Source of the DNA: Beroe ovata
Taxonomy: Eukaryota; Ctenophora; Nuda; Beroida; Beroidae
Assembly (NCBI GenBank): GCA_946803715.1
Contig: CAMPET010000099.1
Location: forward strand, 116,670 to 180,669
DNA length: 64,000 nt
Direction: 5' to 3'
Shown one piece after another: positions 24,284 through 36,000 of this stretch. A program made the position numbers and the translations under genes. The stretch's first letter is position 1; the number at the start of each line of letters is the position of its first letter. The notes beneath the pieces are model-generated. The model saw nothing but the letters and a program-made list of their open reading frames with translations, was not told the origin of the DNA and did not search any database.

Positions 24284-24633
24284 AAATTCAATTGTTATTT
24301 TGCAATAGTAGAGGAGTATGTTATTTAAGCATCAATTATTTGGCATTTGCTGCATTTCAACTATTATGTATCTTTATTCTTTATCTTTAATAAGCGAAAT
24401 GATCTCAGTTGAATTGGACACCAGAGTGGAGTTTTTTCACATGGCTGCTAATGTTTCTTTTCAGTGTTTTAGATGAGATGGTTAAATACCATTATCCATT
24501 TATTTATTTATCTAATTTTGTTGTTATCTATTTGTTAATTTTTCTAGATATTTGTTTTCTCTCAGAGATCCTAGAGATGGGGTTCTAGCTAAGCTCCCCC
24601 ATCAATTTTTCATTCTGTCAGCTCAACAATTTC

Positions 24634-24692
24634 ATTTATGATCTATGATCGAAAAATTGATATTATCAATTTTTCGATCATAGATCATAAAT
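24634..24692. repeat. Perfect 59-bp palindrome
   Basis: A 29-base arm beginning ATTTATGATCTATGATCG is followed, after one central base, by its exact reverse complement. It is AT-rich and has no open frame. Confidence 0.88.
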
Positions 24693-24899
24693 CAATTTGA
24701 TAATCATATAGATTTACTTTATGATTTATATGTGGTAGCTCTTTTGGTTCACTTATCTGAACTCATTATAGTATTTCTGAACCATCTCCCAGATGCAGAG
24801 TTTGGTTCATTTGACTTGCAATTCAATTGTCTACATAGACTGTAAATCATGTTCCATCTTAGAAAATGACTGAGATGAATTATTGATACTCAATCTGCT

Positions 24900-27800
24900 A
24901 TGTCCCACAGGTACTTTTCTTCAATTTCTATATTTCCCCTTTGTTCATTCATTGTGCTATCTTACAACTTTTCATAATAATGATTTACAGTACCTACAAC
25001 ATTCAATGGAATGATGCCCAAAATCAGATAAAGGAGCTTTTGGAGTATGAAACAACACCTGAAGCTCAGAAGCCTGAGACTGTGAGAATTCATAATTTCA
25101 TTACACAGAGTATAGAGCATATCAATACTGCACAATGATCATGGAATCAGCAAGTTTTAGTTATGAGATCAATCCAACGAAAACACTGGAAATTTCAGGA
25201 TCGTGTATCAGCATTCCAAACAGTAGCGGTTCTCTACATCAAGTACATCCAAGTTTTCAGAAAACTGGAGGAATGCTTCTATCAGATTGTCCATCCCCAA
25301 AAAAGAATTGTTTTGCGACATGTGCTGGATGGAACCATGGGAAGGTAATCATAAGAGTATAAAATTGTTTTTTGCACACTCTGTACAATGTACTTATTAA
25401 ACATAATAGACATACCAGCACTACTTAACACTTTTTAACACTTTTTTGGCATAACAACACTACTTTACACAATCAAACTTGAGCCACTGAGGTACTGATG
25501 ATGTATGCGAATGTGAAAAATATTACTCTGCCATGATTCTACTATCCAGATAACAAGCAGCATTCACTCTTGTTAGCTCAAATTTGTTTCTATATGAATT
25601 ATCAAAATTATCTTGGGATATTCCACCAGGCTTCTTGAACTGAAGAATGAGATGGTGAACTTGGAATTTTCAGAATATCACTTCTTTGATGACGTGCTGT
25701 CAGACATGAAGCTCACACCAGCAGATATCGAAATACCTGTACCACGTTATTTCACACAGGTTAATAACCATCAATTAATCTCCATGATCAGAACCGAGGC
25801 TAGCATTAACTACTAGCTTTGCATCCATACTTCATAGGATAATGAGAAAGATATTAAAGACAGAATGAAACTAATGGCTGAAACATTAGCAAAGTATAGG
25901 CTCGATGAGACCACAGATAAGAAGGAAGAAATTAAGATGAGCCTTGAGGAAGCAATCAAGATTATTCAGGTTACCTCAGTGTGCAATTCAGTGAAGGGGA
26001 TCTAATCATCCAACCTCGAGGTTTCTGGGAGTTCTAAACCACTCTTGTCAGGTTCACGAGAGGGCCAGGCAAGGTTGTCTCCGGGCAAAGTTCATGAGAG
26101 AGATCAGAGCTCAGGAGGAGCGCGAGAAGATGCTCTCGTTGCAAGGAGCATCGACAATGGACCCTGATGTGGCGTCCACTTACATTCAGAAAGTCTGGAA
26201 GGGCTACTCTCAGAGGAACAAGACCATGAAACTCAGAGAGGAGGAATTGATATTCATCGGAATGCAGCCAAATTCTGATATGCCATCCAAACACAAGGAT
26301 TCTCCTATCAACAAAGTCTCGAGAAGAGAGGTAAACATCAGCTTTGTCAACGTAGTTAATGATACTGATCGTCCATACGTCATAAATTGCCCAAATTATC
26401 TTATGCGAGGAAAGCATTCATTGATGGTCAAGTGTCGCATGATATTCTGAATTCTCTCGTTGATTCCCAGGAAGAACGTGTTCTGATTCAGTCACAGCAC
26501 GAAAGGGAGTATCAGGATGCCTTGGTGAACATCAAGGAGAAAATACGCGAGGCGGAGGGGCCGGATATCAAGGAAAACATGCAGGACCAGATTCGACAGT
26601 GGTTTATCGAGACCAGGTAATTTCTCCGAAATTTGCATATGCCGCCTACACAGATGAGCTCACTGTAATAGACAACCTAATCGATTTCGAATGATCTGAG
26701 TATAGGAAAATTATTGTCCCACTTTTAAAATCTCGAATTTCCCAGAGATGCGACCGGCAAATTCCCTGACTACCCTTCTGACGATGAAGGCGGCTCCGCG
26801 GCCATCTTCAAAACTAAAGAGGAGGGCGCTGAAGAGGGAGGGAATGGTGACGGAGGGAAAAAGAAAGGAAAGAAGGGTAAGAAGAAGAAGGGAGAGAAGA
26901 AGAAGAAGGGGAAGAAGAAGGGTGGCAAGAAGGGAGATGCCCCAGCTGGTGGAGATGATGAGGAGGGGTTCAAAATGGCGCCGTCCTGCTTCATGCCTGG
27001 GATGGAAGAGGCATCAATGTCCTACGAAGAAATCTGGAAATACAGGGATGAGACGGAAAATTTCCAGCAGAAATACGACGCCGAGCTTATCAAGGAATTG
27101 AAGAGGTGAGTCTATAAGTGAGTTTGAGTCTATAAGTGAGTTTGAGTGAGTCTAAGTGAGTCTTAGTGAGGTGCTCAGGGTTTTGAATTAAACATCGAAT
27201 GAAATGTCTCTTTACGATTGGGTCTGGATTATTTCTCTGTATCTAGGGGAGAAGTAGAATCTGAGATCAGAGTTCAAGTTGATGATTTGATGAGACAGGA
27301 GCTGAAAAATCTGAAAGCTGTACGTATAGTAGAATATATAGAAACTGTTAAGTGCTACGAGATATCAATACTCAGTCACAAACTCCATGCAACTCACAAT
27401 CACAGTTCACACTGTCTCAACAAATCATCAACACTCGCCCATTGCTCAACACGTGAACGCACTTCATATCACATGTTATGAACACGTGCATAATCACGTC
27501 TTCCTCACCTCACATTCACACCCAGAATAGAAGTGGAGAATGAAGTGAGATTGTTAGTTGATGCTCAAATGAGGGATGAACTAAAGTTACTGAAAGAAGT
27601 AATCTCTAACTTCCTACCTTTCTTTCACTATTCATCGACATCCTACATGCATCCACTAAATCACTTATCATCGTTTTATTCATTGTTTTCGATTTGTTTA
27701 TCATGAAAACTCAGGCCATAGAACGAGACAAGGGTAAAAAAGGAAAGAAAGGCAAGAAATCCGGGAAAAAGAAGGTATTTGCGTTTTACTAATTTTCCTA

Positions 27801-30800
27801 TATTGTACAGGCATTGCAAAAAGATATGGGTAAAAAGGGCGGCAAAGGGTCCGCCAAAAAGAAGGTATTTGGTGGCGTCAAACTGTGAAGCAGCATTTCC
27901 CCCGAATCATCTTTTTGCTTTTAAGCCATTTTTGTTGAAGTTATTCGTAGTGAAGGTGGCAGCATATAGTGAAACACGGACATTTGGGGTATCCAAACTG
28001 AAAATTGAGAAATTTCTGGGTGCTTACTGTTTGCATGAGTACAACTGAATTCATGTCAAGTGTAGCTTTGGATACCCCAAATGTGTCCGATCTGTTGTTT
28101 ACCGTTTGTTGTGATATCGGTATATTAAGTTATTCTGAGTGTAGGGGAAGAAGGGAAAGAAGGGGAAAAAGAGCGGGAAAGGGAAGAAAGGGAAAGATTT
28201 GACAGCTGACCGGTAACCCATGTGCATGTGCTTTCTGTACCCGTGCCTCGCAATTGCAGAGGTACGGGGACTCTTTTCTTTGATTTGCATGTTCAGTAAT
28301 CAGTCTTTAGGGCGGAAAGAAGAAGGATAAGAAGGCTGGAAAAAAGGGAAAGAAAGAGAAGGACTTGACGCCTGATAGGTGAAGTATAGTGACAGACAGT
28401 ATACTGACAGACAATCATATTGACACTCTGACTGGTTGAAAGAGTGACGCACTGAAACACTGACACGCTGAAACACTAAAACATTGACACTCTCAAAAAC
28501 TGACAAAGTTACTGGCGGTTTATTACTGACTGACATAACGATTGCTAGTTTTCCCGATAATCGCTTGACAGAGAGACATAAATTTCCAGTGACCCATTCA
28601 CTGAATGATAGAGTCATAAATCCACAAACTGGTTCACTGATTAGCTAACTGACAGAATCACTGAATGACTTCAAGAGAGAGGCTAACACTACTGTTTCAA
28701 TCTTGCATGAACTTAAATCGTTTCATCTTCACCAAATGTCGATTTGCATGTGCTGACTTAACTAGTATATAGTGTATATTGTACATTGAATTGTCATGCA
28801 ACGAATATCGACTACTTTCACAAGAACACGCCGCAACTCAATTCCGGAATCACTCAGGACTATTGAGAGTTTGTATGAAGAGTTGGTAAAAGAGGGCATT
28901 CTAGTGCAGTATCCCAAGGTGAAAATGTCAGACTACATGGGCGAATACAGGTGAGTTTTGTCTGCTATCATGGTCGCGCGCAGCACACCCAATAAGATCT
29001 GTTAATATCTATATCCTTCACTGATTTCTCCCTCTCTTAGTTACCTGGGTACTACTCTGAGACAGGCTAACATTGAGCCCATGCCCTCACTATCTGATGT
29101 GAGGAGAGTTGTGACAGAATATGGCATCTTGCCAATGGGTAAGATAGATAGCTCTATGTTTCGACATGCACTTGTTACCCACTCCAATGCGATATCCCGT
29201 CTTCTCAATGCAACACATCAGTGATATTCTATCACAGGATCACAGACTGTTCACGAAAACTCGCCCCATGTAAAATCTCTGATGATCGCCGGCCCTCACG
29301 GCACAGGCAAGAGGATGTTAGTGAATGCCATTTGCTCCGAGTTGGGAGCCAACTTGATGGATCTCACTGCTGAGAATATCTGTGGGAAATATCCAGGTTA
29401 ATTGAAATAGTGTGCACTGTACATTCATGATGGCATGGACTGTAACACGGATGACTAAACTTATCTGTCATTCTTGCCTACAGAGAAGTTAACTTTGTCA
29501 TATCCTTAGGAAAAGCCGGGCTAACCATGCTTCTTCATCTGGTTATGAAGGTGGGAAAACTGCTCCAACCCACCATAATCTACATCGGGAATGCAGAGAA
29601 AACATTCATCAAGAAAGTTGCAAAGAACGACATGTCAGACCCTAAGCGACTGAAGAAAGAGCTACCTAAGATTATCAAGAAAATGTCACCAGAAGACAGA
29701 ATTCTCTTCGTGGGCACCTCCCTCACTCCTTGGGATATCCTTTTGATACTGAAACCAACGCGGTCATTGCATGTTATCATATTGCCAATGGTTGTCATGA
29801 AAATTTCGCCCCGTCACAAACTTATATAAAGTAGTTGGAACGCGCGGTGCAAAATGCGCGAACAGTTCTCCGGTTTTTGAGCTCTTGTTGCGCGGTTACC
29901 ATGGAAATAGTAGTGACGCGCATCGATTTCTCGAAATTGTGCATTTATAACACAAGGTAGTATAGCGATCCAAGGTCCAAACTAAAACGTTTAACTCCTT
30001 AACTGATATGTATACATGCCGATATCAAGAGTCTGTGTCAGTGCTATCAGAAAGTCGTCCTAATACCCCGCCCAGATTACGCTTCAAGATACTGTGAGTC
30101 GGAGATTCACGAATAACCATTATTCGGGATTGCTATGAACCATTTCGATACTAAATGCACAATTTTCAGTGCTGTTCAAAGAGTTAATATTGAGGAATGG
30201 TGGGCGAATGTCACCTACACTCGATCTGAGTTCTCTTGCTAAGATATCAGACGGGTACACGCCGGGACACATCATTGGAGCAGTCAAGCATGTTCTGACT
30301 GAGAGAAGAATCCAACAGGTAGATCAGTGAACCATGTCATATCGATAATCAACTTATTAGTATCACATGGTTCTTATCAGCGATTCATTTCCCACTCCCT
30401 CACTCCTTGTCTCTCTACAGCTGCACAGAAAGCCGCTAACTGCTCTAGAGTTTGTAACACCTCTGGCAAGGATAGATCCAATCTACAAAGAGGAAGAAGA
30501 ACAATTCAAGGTGAATGTCCTCTCGTCATATTAGATTCTGATTCTTTCAAGTTGTCAAAAGTGTTCCTCATAGGTTTTAACCCCAAACAATTGGGTCTAC
30601 ACTGCGTGTTTTGTGCTATCCAACCTCTGTAATTGTGAGTTATAGTTCGAGCAAACTTGTACTCAATGTTGCATCGTATGTTATTCTATAACAAGACTTG
30701 CTGTCTGTTCTTGCTCTCTGTTAGTCTGTTAACTGAGTTGTCAAATGAGTGTAAATGTCTCGTATTTAACCCTACTTATAGGCGTTCTATGACAAGACGA

Positions 30801-31412
30801 CAATGGGTAAAAAGCGTCAGCAGCTCCTCAAGGGAGAGGAAGAGTAGAGAGATGTAGGCATAGCATTCTCTCGGAGCACATTTATTATAGGCATTGCAAT
30901 ATGTAGCTAGAATCAGTGGTAGAAGTAGATATCATACGTAGTGGGATCGTATTATAGCGTGCACATCCCGATTTATTATGTACAATTAACATATTAGATT
31001 GTTATGAAGCAACTTTGATCCAGGAACGTCCTAGCTTAAAACCAGCATACATCCAGCAAAAAGTATGCTCCATACTTATCATGAAAAGTGCAGCACAGAG
31101 CTATAGAGCAGGATCGTTGCGCTATTTGTCACATTGCTCACTCTATTGGGTGCTTCGCCTCCAACGCGAGTCTTGCTAAATTTCTTGATCGCGATATGAA
31201 TAAGAATGACTATCTCCTAGTCGATGTTATGACACTAACTTGTCTCCTCTCAGAAATGGTACGTGAAGACTCCTCTCGGCAAGAAACGTGCTAAACTGAA
31301 AGCCGATGAGGAAGATGGAGAAGGAGGGGGTGGTGGAAAAGGAAAGAACGGAAAAGGTGGCAAAAAGAAAGGAAAAGGAAAGAAAAAAGGGAAGGGAAAG
31401 AAGAAGAAGTGA
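24900..31412 (+). CDS. DRC11: Dynein regulatory complex subunit 11 (IQ and AAA domain protein)
   Basis: Orthologue of IQCA1/DRC11, a subunit of the nexin-dynein regulatory complex of motile cilia. Exons: 24900-24910 (start MSH), 24991-25081, 25151-25344, 25630-25759, 25838-25969, 26052-26330, 26471-26616, 26746-27105, 27247-27319 or 27526-27598, 27715-27774, 27811-27864, 28145-28212 or 28311-28378, 28858-28950, 29041-29138, 29238-29396, 29510-29734, 30016-30093, 30170-30318, 30421-30510, then 30782-30847 or 31254-31412. Recognised stretches include [22 protein letters not shown], the IQ motif ([11 protein letters not shown]), [24 protein letters not shown] and [10 protein letters not shown]. 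The AAA region has Walker A GPHGTGKR. The position of Walker B reads [11 protein letters not shown], where I recall IGDTE in vertebrates. A Lys/Gly-rich linker precedes the AAA domain. Confidence 0.9.
27107..27171 (+). repeat. Repeated GTGAGT-like donor motifs after a DRC11 exon
   Basis: The donor of exon 26746-27105 (AAGAG|GTGAGTC) is followed by several more AGTGAGT units spaced about 10-18 bases apart, similar in style to the repeated donor in the cyclase gene. Confidence 0.7.
27247..28378 (+). other. Tandem duplicated-exon cassette of DRC11 (three exon pairs)
   Basis: Pair 1: 27247-27319 and 27526-27598, each 73 nt, encoding [20 protein letters not shown] and [20 protein letters not shown]. 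Pair 2: 27715-27774 (60 nt) and 27811-27864 (54 nt), both starting AhxxDxGKKG and ending KKK. Pair 3: 28145-28212 and 28311-28378, each 68 nt, ending KDLTADR and KDLTPDR. Pairs 1 and 3 have lengths of 3n+1 and 3n+2, so using both members would shift the frame; they behave as mutually exclusive exons. Pair 2 is in frame either way. All six exons have AG before and GT after them. Confidence 0.85.
29735..30015 (+). other. U12-type AT-AC intron in DRC11
   Basis: The 5' splice site reads ATATCCTTTT, the minor-spliceosome consensus. TCCTTAAC at 29996-30003 matches the U12 branch site, 12-13 bases before a terminal AC at 30014-30015. Removing 29735-30015 joins CCT TGG G to AT GCC GAT ATC AAG, giving [15 protein letters not shown]. 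This agrees with the PFDADLKPLCKVYQK I recall for vertebrate IQCA1. No GT-AG solution keeps this frame: there is no AG between an in-frame TAA and the homologous codons. Confidence 0.9.
31254..31412 (+). other. Distal alternative last exon of DRC11
   Basis: This exon begins [12 protein letters not shown] and ends in a long Lys/Gly tail before TGA 31410-31412. The proximal exon 30782-30847 begins [12 protein letters not shown] and ends after 21 residues with EEE. Both follow exon 30421-30510 in phase 0. The distal form resembles the vertebrate end ([12 protein letters not shown] as remembered). Confidence 0.82.
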
Positions 31413-31865
31413 TCAGACTATAATACCGATTGATAACAACAGAACAAAGAAAGTCGAGTTTTGACGATTTTATTGATACAATCCCTACAATGATACATGT
31501 GTTGCATTATCAAGAAACGCGAACGATTTTCAAGGAATTATAGTAAAATGCTGCATCAGTGCATCGTGATCAGCTAATTCATAATTATGAGACATCTCTT
31601 CATATCATCTCATGTGCAGTGTAATGCGACTGCATTGCAACTGTTAAAAGATTTCATATTAGATCCGGTATGCACTTATAAAACCGATCTGCCTTCCTCT
31701 GTTGTATAATTTGTCATATAGTTAAGCAGTAAGTTTGAGCTCAAGCTCATGTCAACTGTCAAGTTTAGTAAAATGATTTATAAACTTTAAGTACTAGTAG
31801 TACTGCGCCTATTATTCAGTATTCATGTTTCGGCCTTCGATGAAGCTGCGCTTGTCGATCAATGA

Positions 31866-31929
31866 TAGACCCTGTCGAGAATTTCGTTTTGCGCGCGCGC
31901 GGCGCAAACTTATTCTCAGACAGGGTCTA
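31866..31929. mobile_element. Short MITE with TAGACCCTGTC inverted ends
   Basis: TAGACCCTGTC at the left is inverted as GACAGGGTCTA at the right, around a GCGCGCG-rich core with GCAAACTTATTCTCAG. A degraded relative lies near 23310-23400. Confidence 0.65.
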
Positions 31930-32010
31930 ACTCTATGGAATAATGGAATATGACAAAATTTACCACCAAAATTTGGTATTTGCCATTTAATTTGGGTCAC
32001 GCGCAATTCA

Positions 32011-32768
32011 ATGTGGGAACAACTACAAGTGTGGCTTAGCTTTTTAACATATATTGTCGATCGAAAGGCAAAATCAAAATCATCAAAAGACAAAATCGAC
32101 CTTGTTGAAACGTTCAAAATTGTTCAAGGTAATGTGAAGTATGGTAGTCACTTATTTCAATCAGACAGGTCTGGTCTCAATATTGTTGGCAAAGGTCTGA
32201 AAAGTAACAAGAGTATTTGTGATTTGAGATCTAAGTTCCTCCCAGAACGTAAACGAAATTATTGGAACAAGTTACCAGTTTTCCTGAAGAACTCTGAGAA
32301 TGTCAATGCATTTAAATCTAATCTAGACATTTTCAAGAGTCAGAGTAAAGAATCATTTGACCGCAACTATTGTCAGATTGTATTGGGAAGTATCTAAGTT
32401 AATCATTGATAGGATAGAAGGACCTAATTACTTGAATAACAAGGAAAAGTTTAATAATTTTCGTGTTGAAGATCCTTTCATTGCTAAGAAGAAAGGTATT
32501 GATTTAACTTAACCAAATAAACTTTTTAAATTTTGTGTATTTCATTTTCACTACCTATGGCTTAAATTATTACATAGTTTCAAGTTAATAAAATCTTATG
32601 TTGTTTTGTATGTTGTAATTCACAGGACTGTTTTAAATAAGAAAGTTCTTAATTTGGGTACCTTGAAAAAATGTTACTTAACAATGATATAACTGCTTGA
32701 GATTGGCACTGAATATCTGAGTTGATCTTCTGTCAAAAACATTCTATTCTATTCTATTCTATTCTATA
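32011..32768 (+). mobile_element. 5'-truncated non-LTR retrotransposon (LINE) 3' end
   Basis: An open stretch at 32011-32397 resembles the C-terminus downstream of reverse transcriptase in CR1/Jockey-like elements (DLVETFKIVQG, RNYWNKLPVFLKNS, FKSNLDIFK). It is followed by AT-rich sequence and a terminal (ATTCT)n tract at about 32741-32766, the microsatellite tail typical of such elements. The rest of ORF2 is absent. Confidence 0.7.
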
Positions 32769-33072
32769 TTCGAAAATATGATTGTGCATTTTAATTCTGT
32801 GAGGTTGGAGGTTGTCACATGAAACCTTACCTCTAGTCTGTTATGCATTTTTTGTGCCCTAACAGTCAGGTAAGGTTTCACAAATCTGACCTGTTTAATG
32901 GATCTTTACCCAAAGTGTAAAGGAATATTGAGTGGTCCTCATTGATGTTTTGGAAAAGTTTTTTAATGTCATTCCAGAAGTGTATTTTCCAGAAGTATTT
33001 AAATCAATGGCTAGTACTGAAACATAGAAGCTCTGAGATTGATGTTTTGGTGGTTGCAGGAAGTTATGGTGT

Positions 33073-36000
33073 ATGGAGATCAAGTCTGGCAGCTTTGTTA
33101 GAATAACAAAAGATTTTGAGTCAGATGTTAATGGTGACCTAAATCTCTTCACTGGGGATATTGTGAAGGTAATTGACCATGCAACCTGATTGAAGTAAAT
33201 ATGAATCTGAAAAGTTCTTATCGAAATGTTTTTACTTTGTTTCAGATTCAAAATCAAGGAGATTTTCATTTCAGGTTAAAAGTGTACTGAATGATGAATG
33301 GCTTGATGGTGTATTTGGTGATTCTCATGGACTATTTCCTGCCTCTTGTTGTATTGGACTGAAACTAATTGACTGTGCTGAGCCATATGGTGTAAGTAGG
33401 TCTTCCATAATAACAGTGGTTGAAACTTGTGATTGATGAATACGCAAATATCAAGTATTACATTGATTTCAGGTTGCTCTTCATGATCATGAAGCTCATC
33501 TTCATGATGAACTGTCATTTCTTGCCGGAGATCAAGTTTATTTCACAGAAAGAGTTAATTCTGAGTGGTATAAGGGACATTGTGATGGCAAAATAGGGAT
33601 GTTTCCAATCAGTTTTGTTGAGATCGTCAATGACATTGGAAGTAACAAGTCAATAGATAAATTACCTAAAAGACCTCGTAGCCTAGACCCTGAAACATTA
33701 GCTGCCCTCAAGGAAAGTTCCTCGAGAACCAATTCTCAGTCTATTAAAAGCAGAAGAATGTCCCAAGACCAACCAAATGAAATTATGGACAGCAACAAGG
33801 AAGTTCCGGCCCATGGCAACACTTCCAATAACTCTCAACTTGCTGAAAGTGTCCCAACTGAAGACCTTATCCCTCCTCCACGCCGAACATCCAGATCAGC
33901 CAAGTCAATGGACAAAAACCAGAATGGGGCTGATCAGCCTGCTCCAAAGCGTCCTCCAGCTCTTGACAATCAGACTTTCCATGAATTGAGAGAGAGATCA
34001 AATTCTGCAGTGAGGAAAGAAGACCGAGGAGTGGTTTTAGATTTGACTGAGCCTCCAGAAGTTGAGTAAGTAACGGAACATTTCTTATCTGTTATTTGTT
34101 ATCTGCCTCATCACATGTAACTTAGATAGATATGAAAGATTGGTTACTAACAATAAAACCAATCTCAGTATAACAACGATACCCAACAACTGCACTCCCA
34201 CTAAAAGTGATGAATCAAAGTTCACAGAGGTCACGCCTTCCGGTTACTCAGACTGGAATACCGGAAGTTCGGCTCCAGCACAACCAGATGAAGATTTATT
34301 GACTGATCCTTTTAATCAGCAGTCGATAGAGGAGGTGGAATATGCGAATGATCAGGATGTGGAAGTTGCTGAGAAGGATGATTCCATAATTGGAGAGGTT
34401 AGGATTGTGATGACATGATGTTTGATCATTGATTGAAACTTAGTAGAAACTTTCATCTTATTTTTGTTATCTAATCATAGCATTCTTTAGGAGCACGAGG
34501 TGTCTGCTCAAGAGGTAGCGAAACTGAAGAAGATTCAAAAATCGTTAGCTGATAAAGAACGCCAACTAGAGGTGCTGATTGGAATAATACTAGGTACCTG
34601 TTAATCATGCCATCATGATCACTGTCGTTTTATCGTCACTAATTCCTCGTAGACCGAAAGAGAAAGCAAGAGAACTACGGAAGACTTACTCGCCCAGCAA
34701 TTTAGTGGAAAAAGCATCGATAAGGAGAATGTAGAAGTACTAAGATCACTACTCAATGGTAAGGATAATCATTCAGAAACAGCTATCAATGATCAGCAAT
34801 TGTTGCCGATTATCATCAATTTGGATCAGCTGCAAGCAAATCTTTGGACTTGACAGCTATCTTTAGTACTCGACGACCTATCACTATTCAAGTTTCCGAT
34901 ATTTTGTACATGGCTGATACAGTATTACATAATAGGTACTGTATGTGAGTCTTGAGACGTGTAATAAAGCTGTCAAGATCTGTAATTATTAACCCTCTCT
35001 CACACAAATGTGTAGCGAAATGAGTTTATACACAGTTTACAGCCGGTATTGACATGTCACGTGATCTTCTATATTTCAGCGCATAATGAGAAAATAGCTG
35101 AATTGTGTAACAAGATTGATGCAATCAAAGCTAAAACTAGGACGATCAAATCACCTGAATGTGAGTTGTTCTTTGAGGACATCCCCCTTTCCATTGGCAT
35201 CAGTTCGCGCAGTGCAACGCTAATCATTGACTCCAATTTCTACTTGACTCCAATCCCTACTTGGTATCATGCAGGTGAGAAAGTTGACAAGTTAGACGGA
35301 ATAGCTCGCCGTGATAAAGTCCTGATTGAACTTCTGGAGACTGAAGAGAGTAACTTGAACCAGCTGAAAATCTGTATCAGAGGCTTCGTGAACCCGATTC
35401 GGGAGAGTTCTGTAAGTCACGTGACATCAATGTGACATCCATATCTGTGTGCTTGTTAACCGCCCGGAGCCTGTTGAGCGTTGACTGATATAACGAGATA
35501 TGGGCCCCAATCATGAGCGGTATTCCACTGAAATTAAATTAATCTGGTCTCAGGAACACTCTATGGATGTCGACTTGCTGTTTCTAAATATAGAACAGAT
35601 TGTGGTGGTCGGTGAGAAGCTTCTCATGATGCTCAAAGGACAGGCAACTCTCATGTCACACGAGCAAATGATCGGTTAGTTAATTAAACTAACCAATTGA
35701 ATAAACTGTTTAATCAAAATAAACTATCCAATACAACATGGTATACTTTGCTTGATTTCCCTCAATCCACTGCTATCAGGGAGATGTTTCACCTATCTAG
35801 AGGAAGATCTCCACAGAGAATACACGTTCTACCTTGAGAACCATGCGTCCGTTATGGAACTCTTAAAAACGGTTTGCCAGTTTGATGGATCGAGTTATTA
35901 TCCTGTGAAAAGTAAGAAAATACTCACAATCGAAATCCTTTCTCCAGTACATCGATGATAAAGATAATAAGGAACTTCTCAATGCTTGTCTGCTGAAAAT

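Larger units (their letters stand above)
23293..24899. other. Intergenic repeats between cyclase and DRC11
   Basis: No gene recognised. It contains a relic of a GC-rich MITE (about 23310-23400, repeated TCTGAGAATAAGTTTGCA), the element at 23690-23780 and a GCGC-rich patch at 23915-24150. An (AATTC)n tract and a 59-bp palindrome follow. Confidence 0.6.
31413..33072. other. Intergenic region with transposon relics
   Basis: Contains a MITE (31866-31929), a 5'-truncated LINE (about 32011-32768) and the leader of the DNMBP-like gene. An acceptor GGTGGTTGCAG ends at 33059, just before its ATG. Confidence 0.6.

Noticed and set aside
25136-25138. In-frame TGA in DRC11 suggesting a broken gene
   Set aside because: A 69-base GT-AG intron (25082-25150) removes it and keeps the frame ([13 protein letters not shown]), so the gene is intact.
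29747-30021. Transposon insertion in DRC11 with a GATATC target duplication
   Set aside because: The repeated GATATC is coincidental; the U12 splice signals and exact frame restoration explain the segment as an intron.
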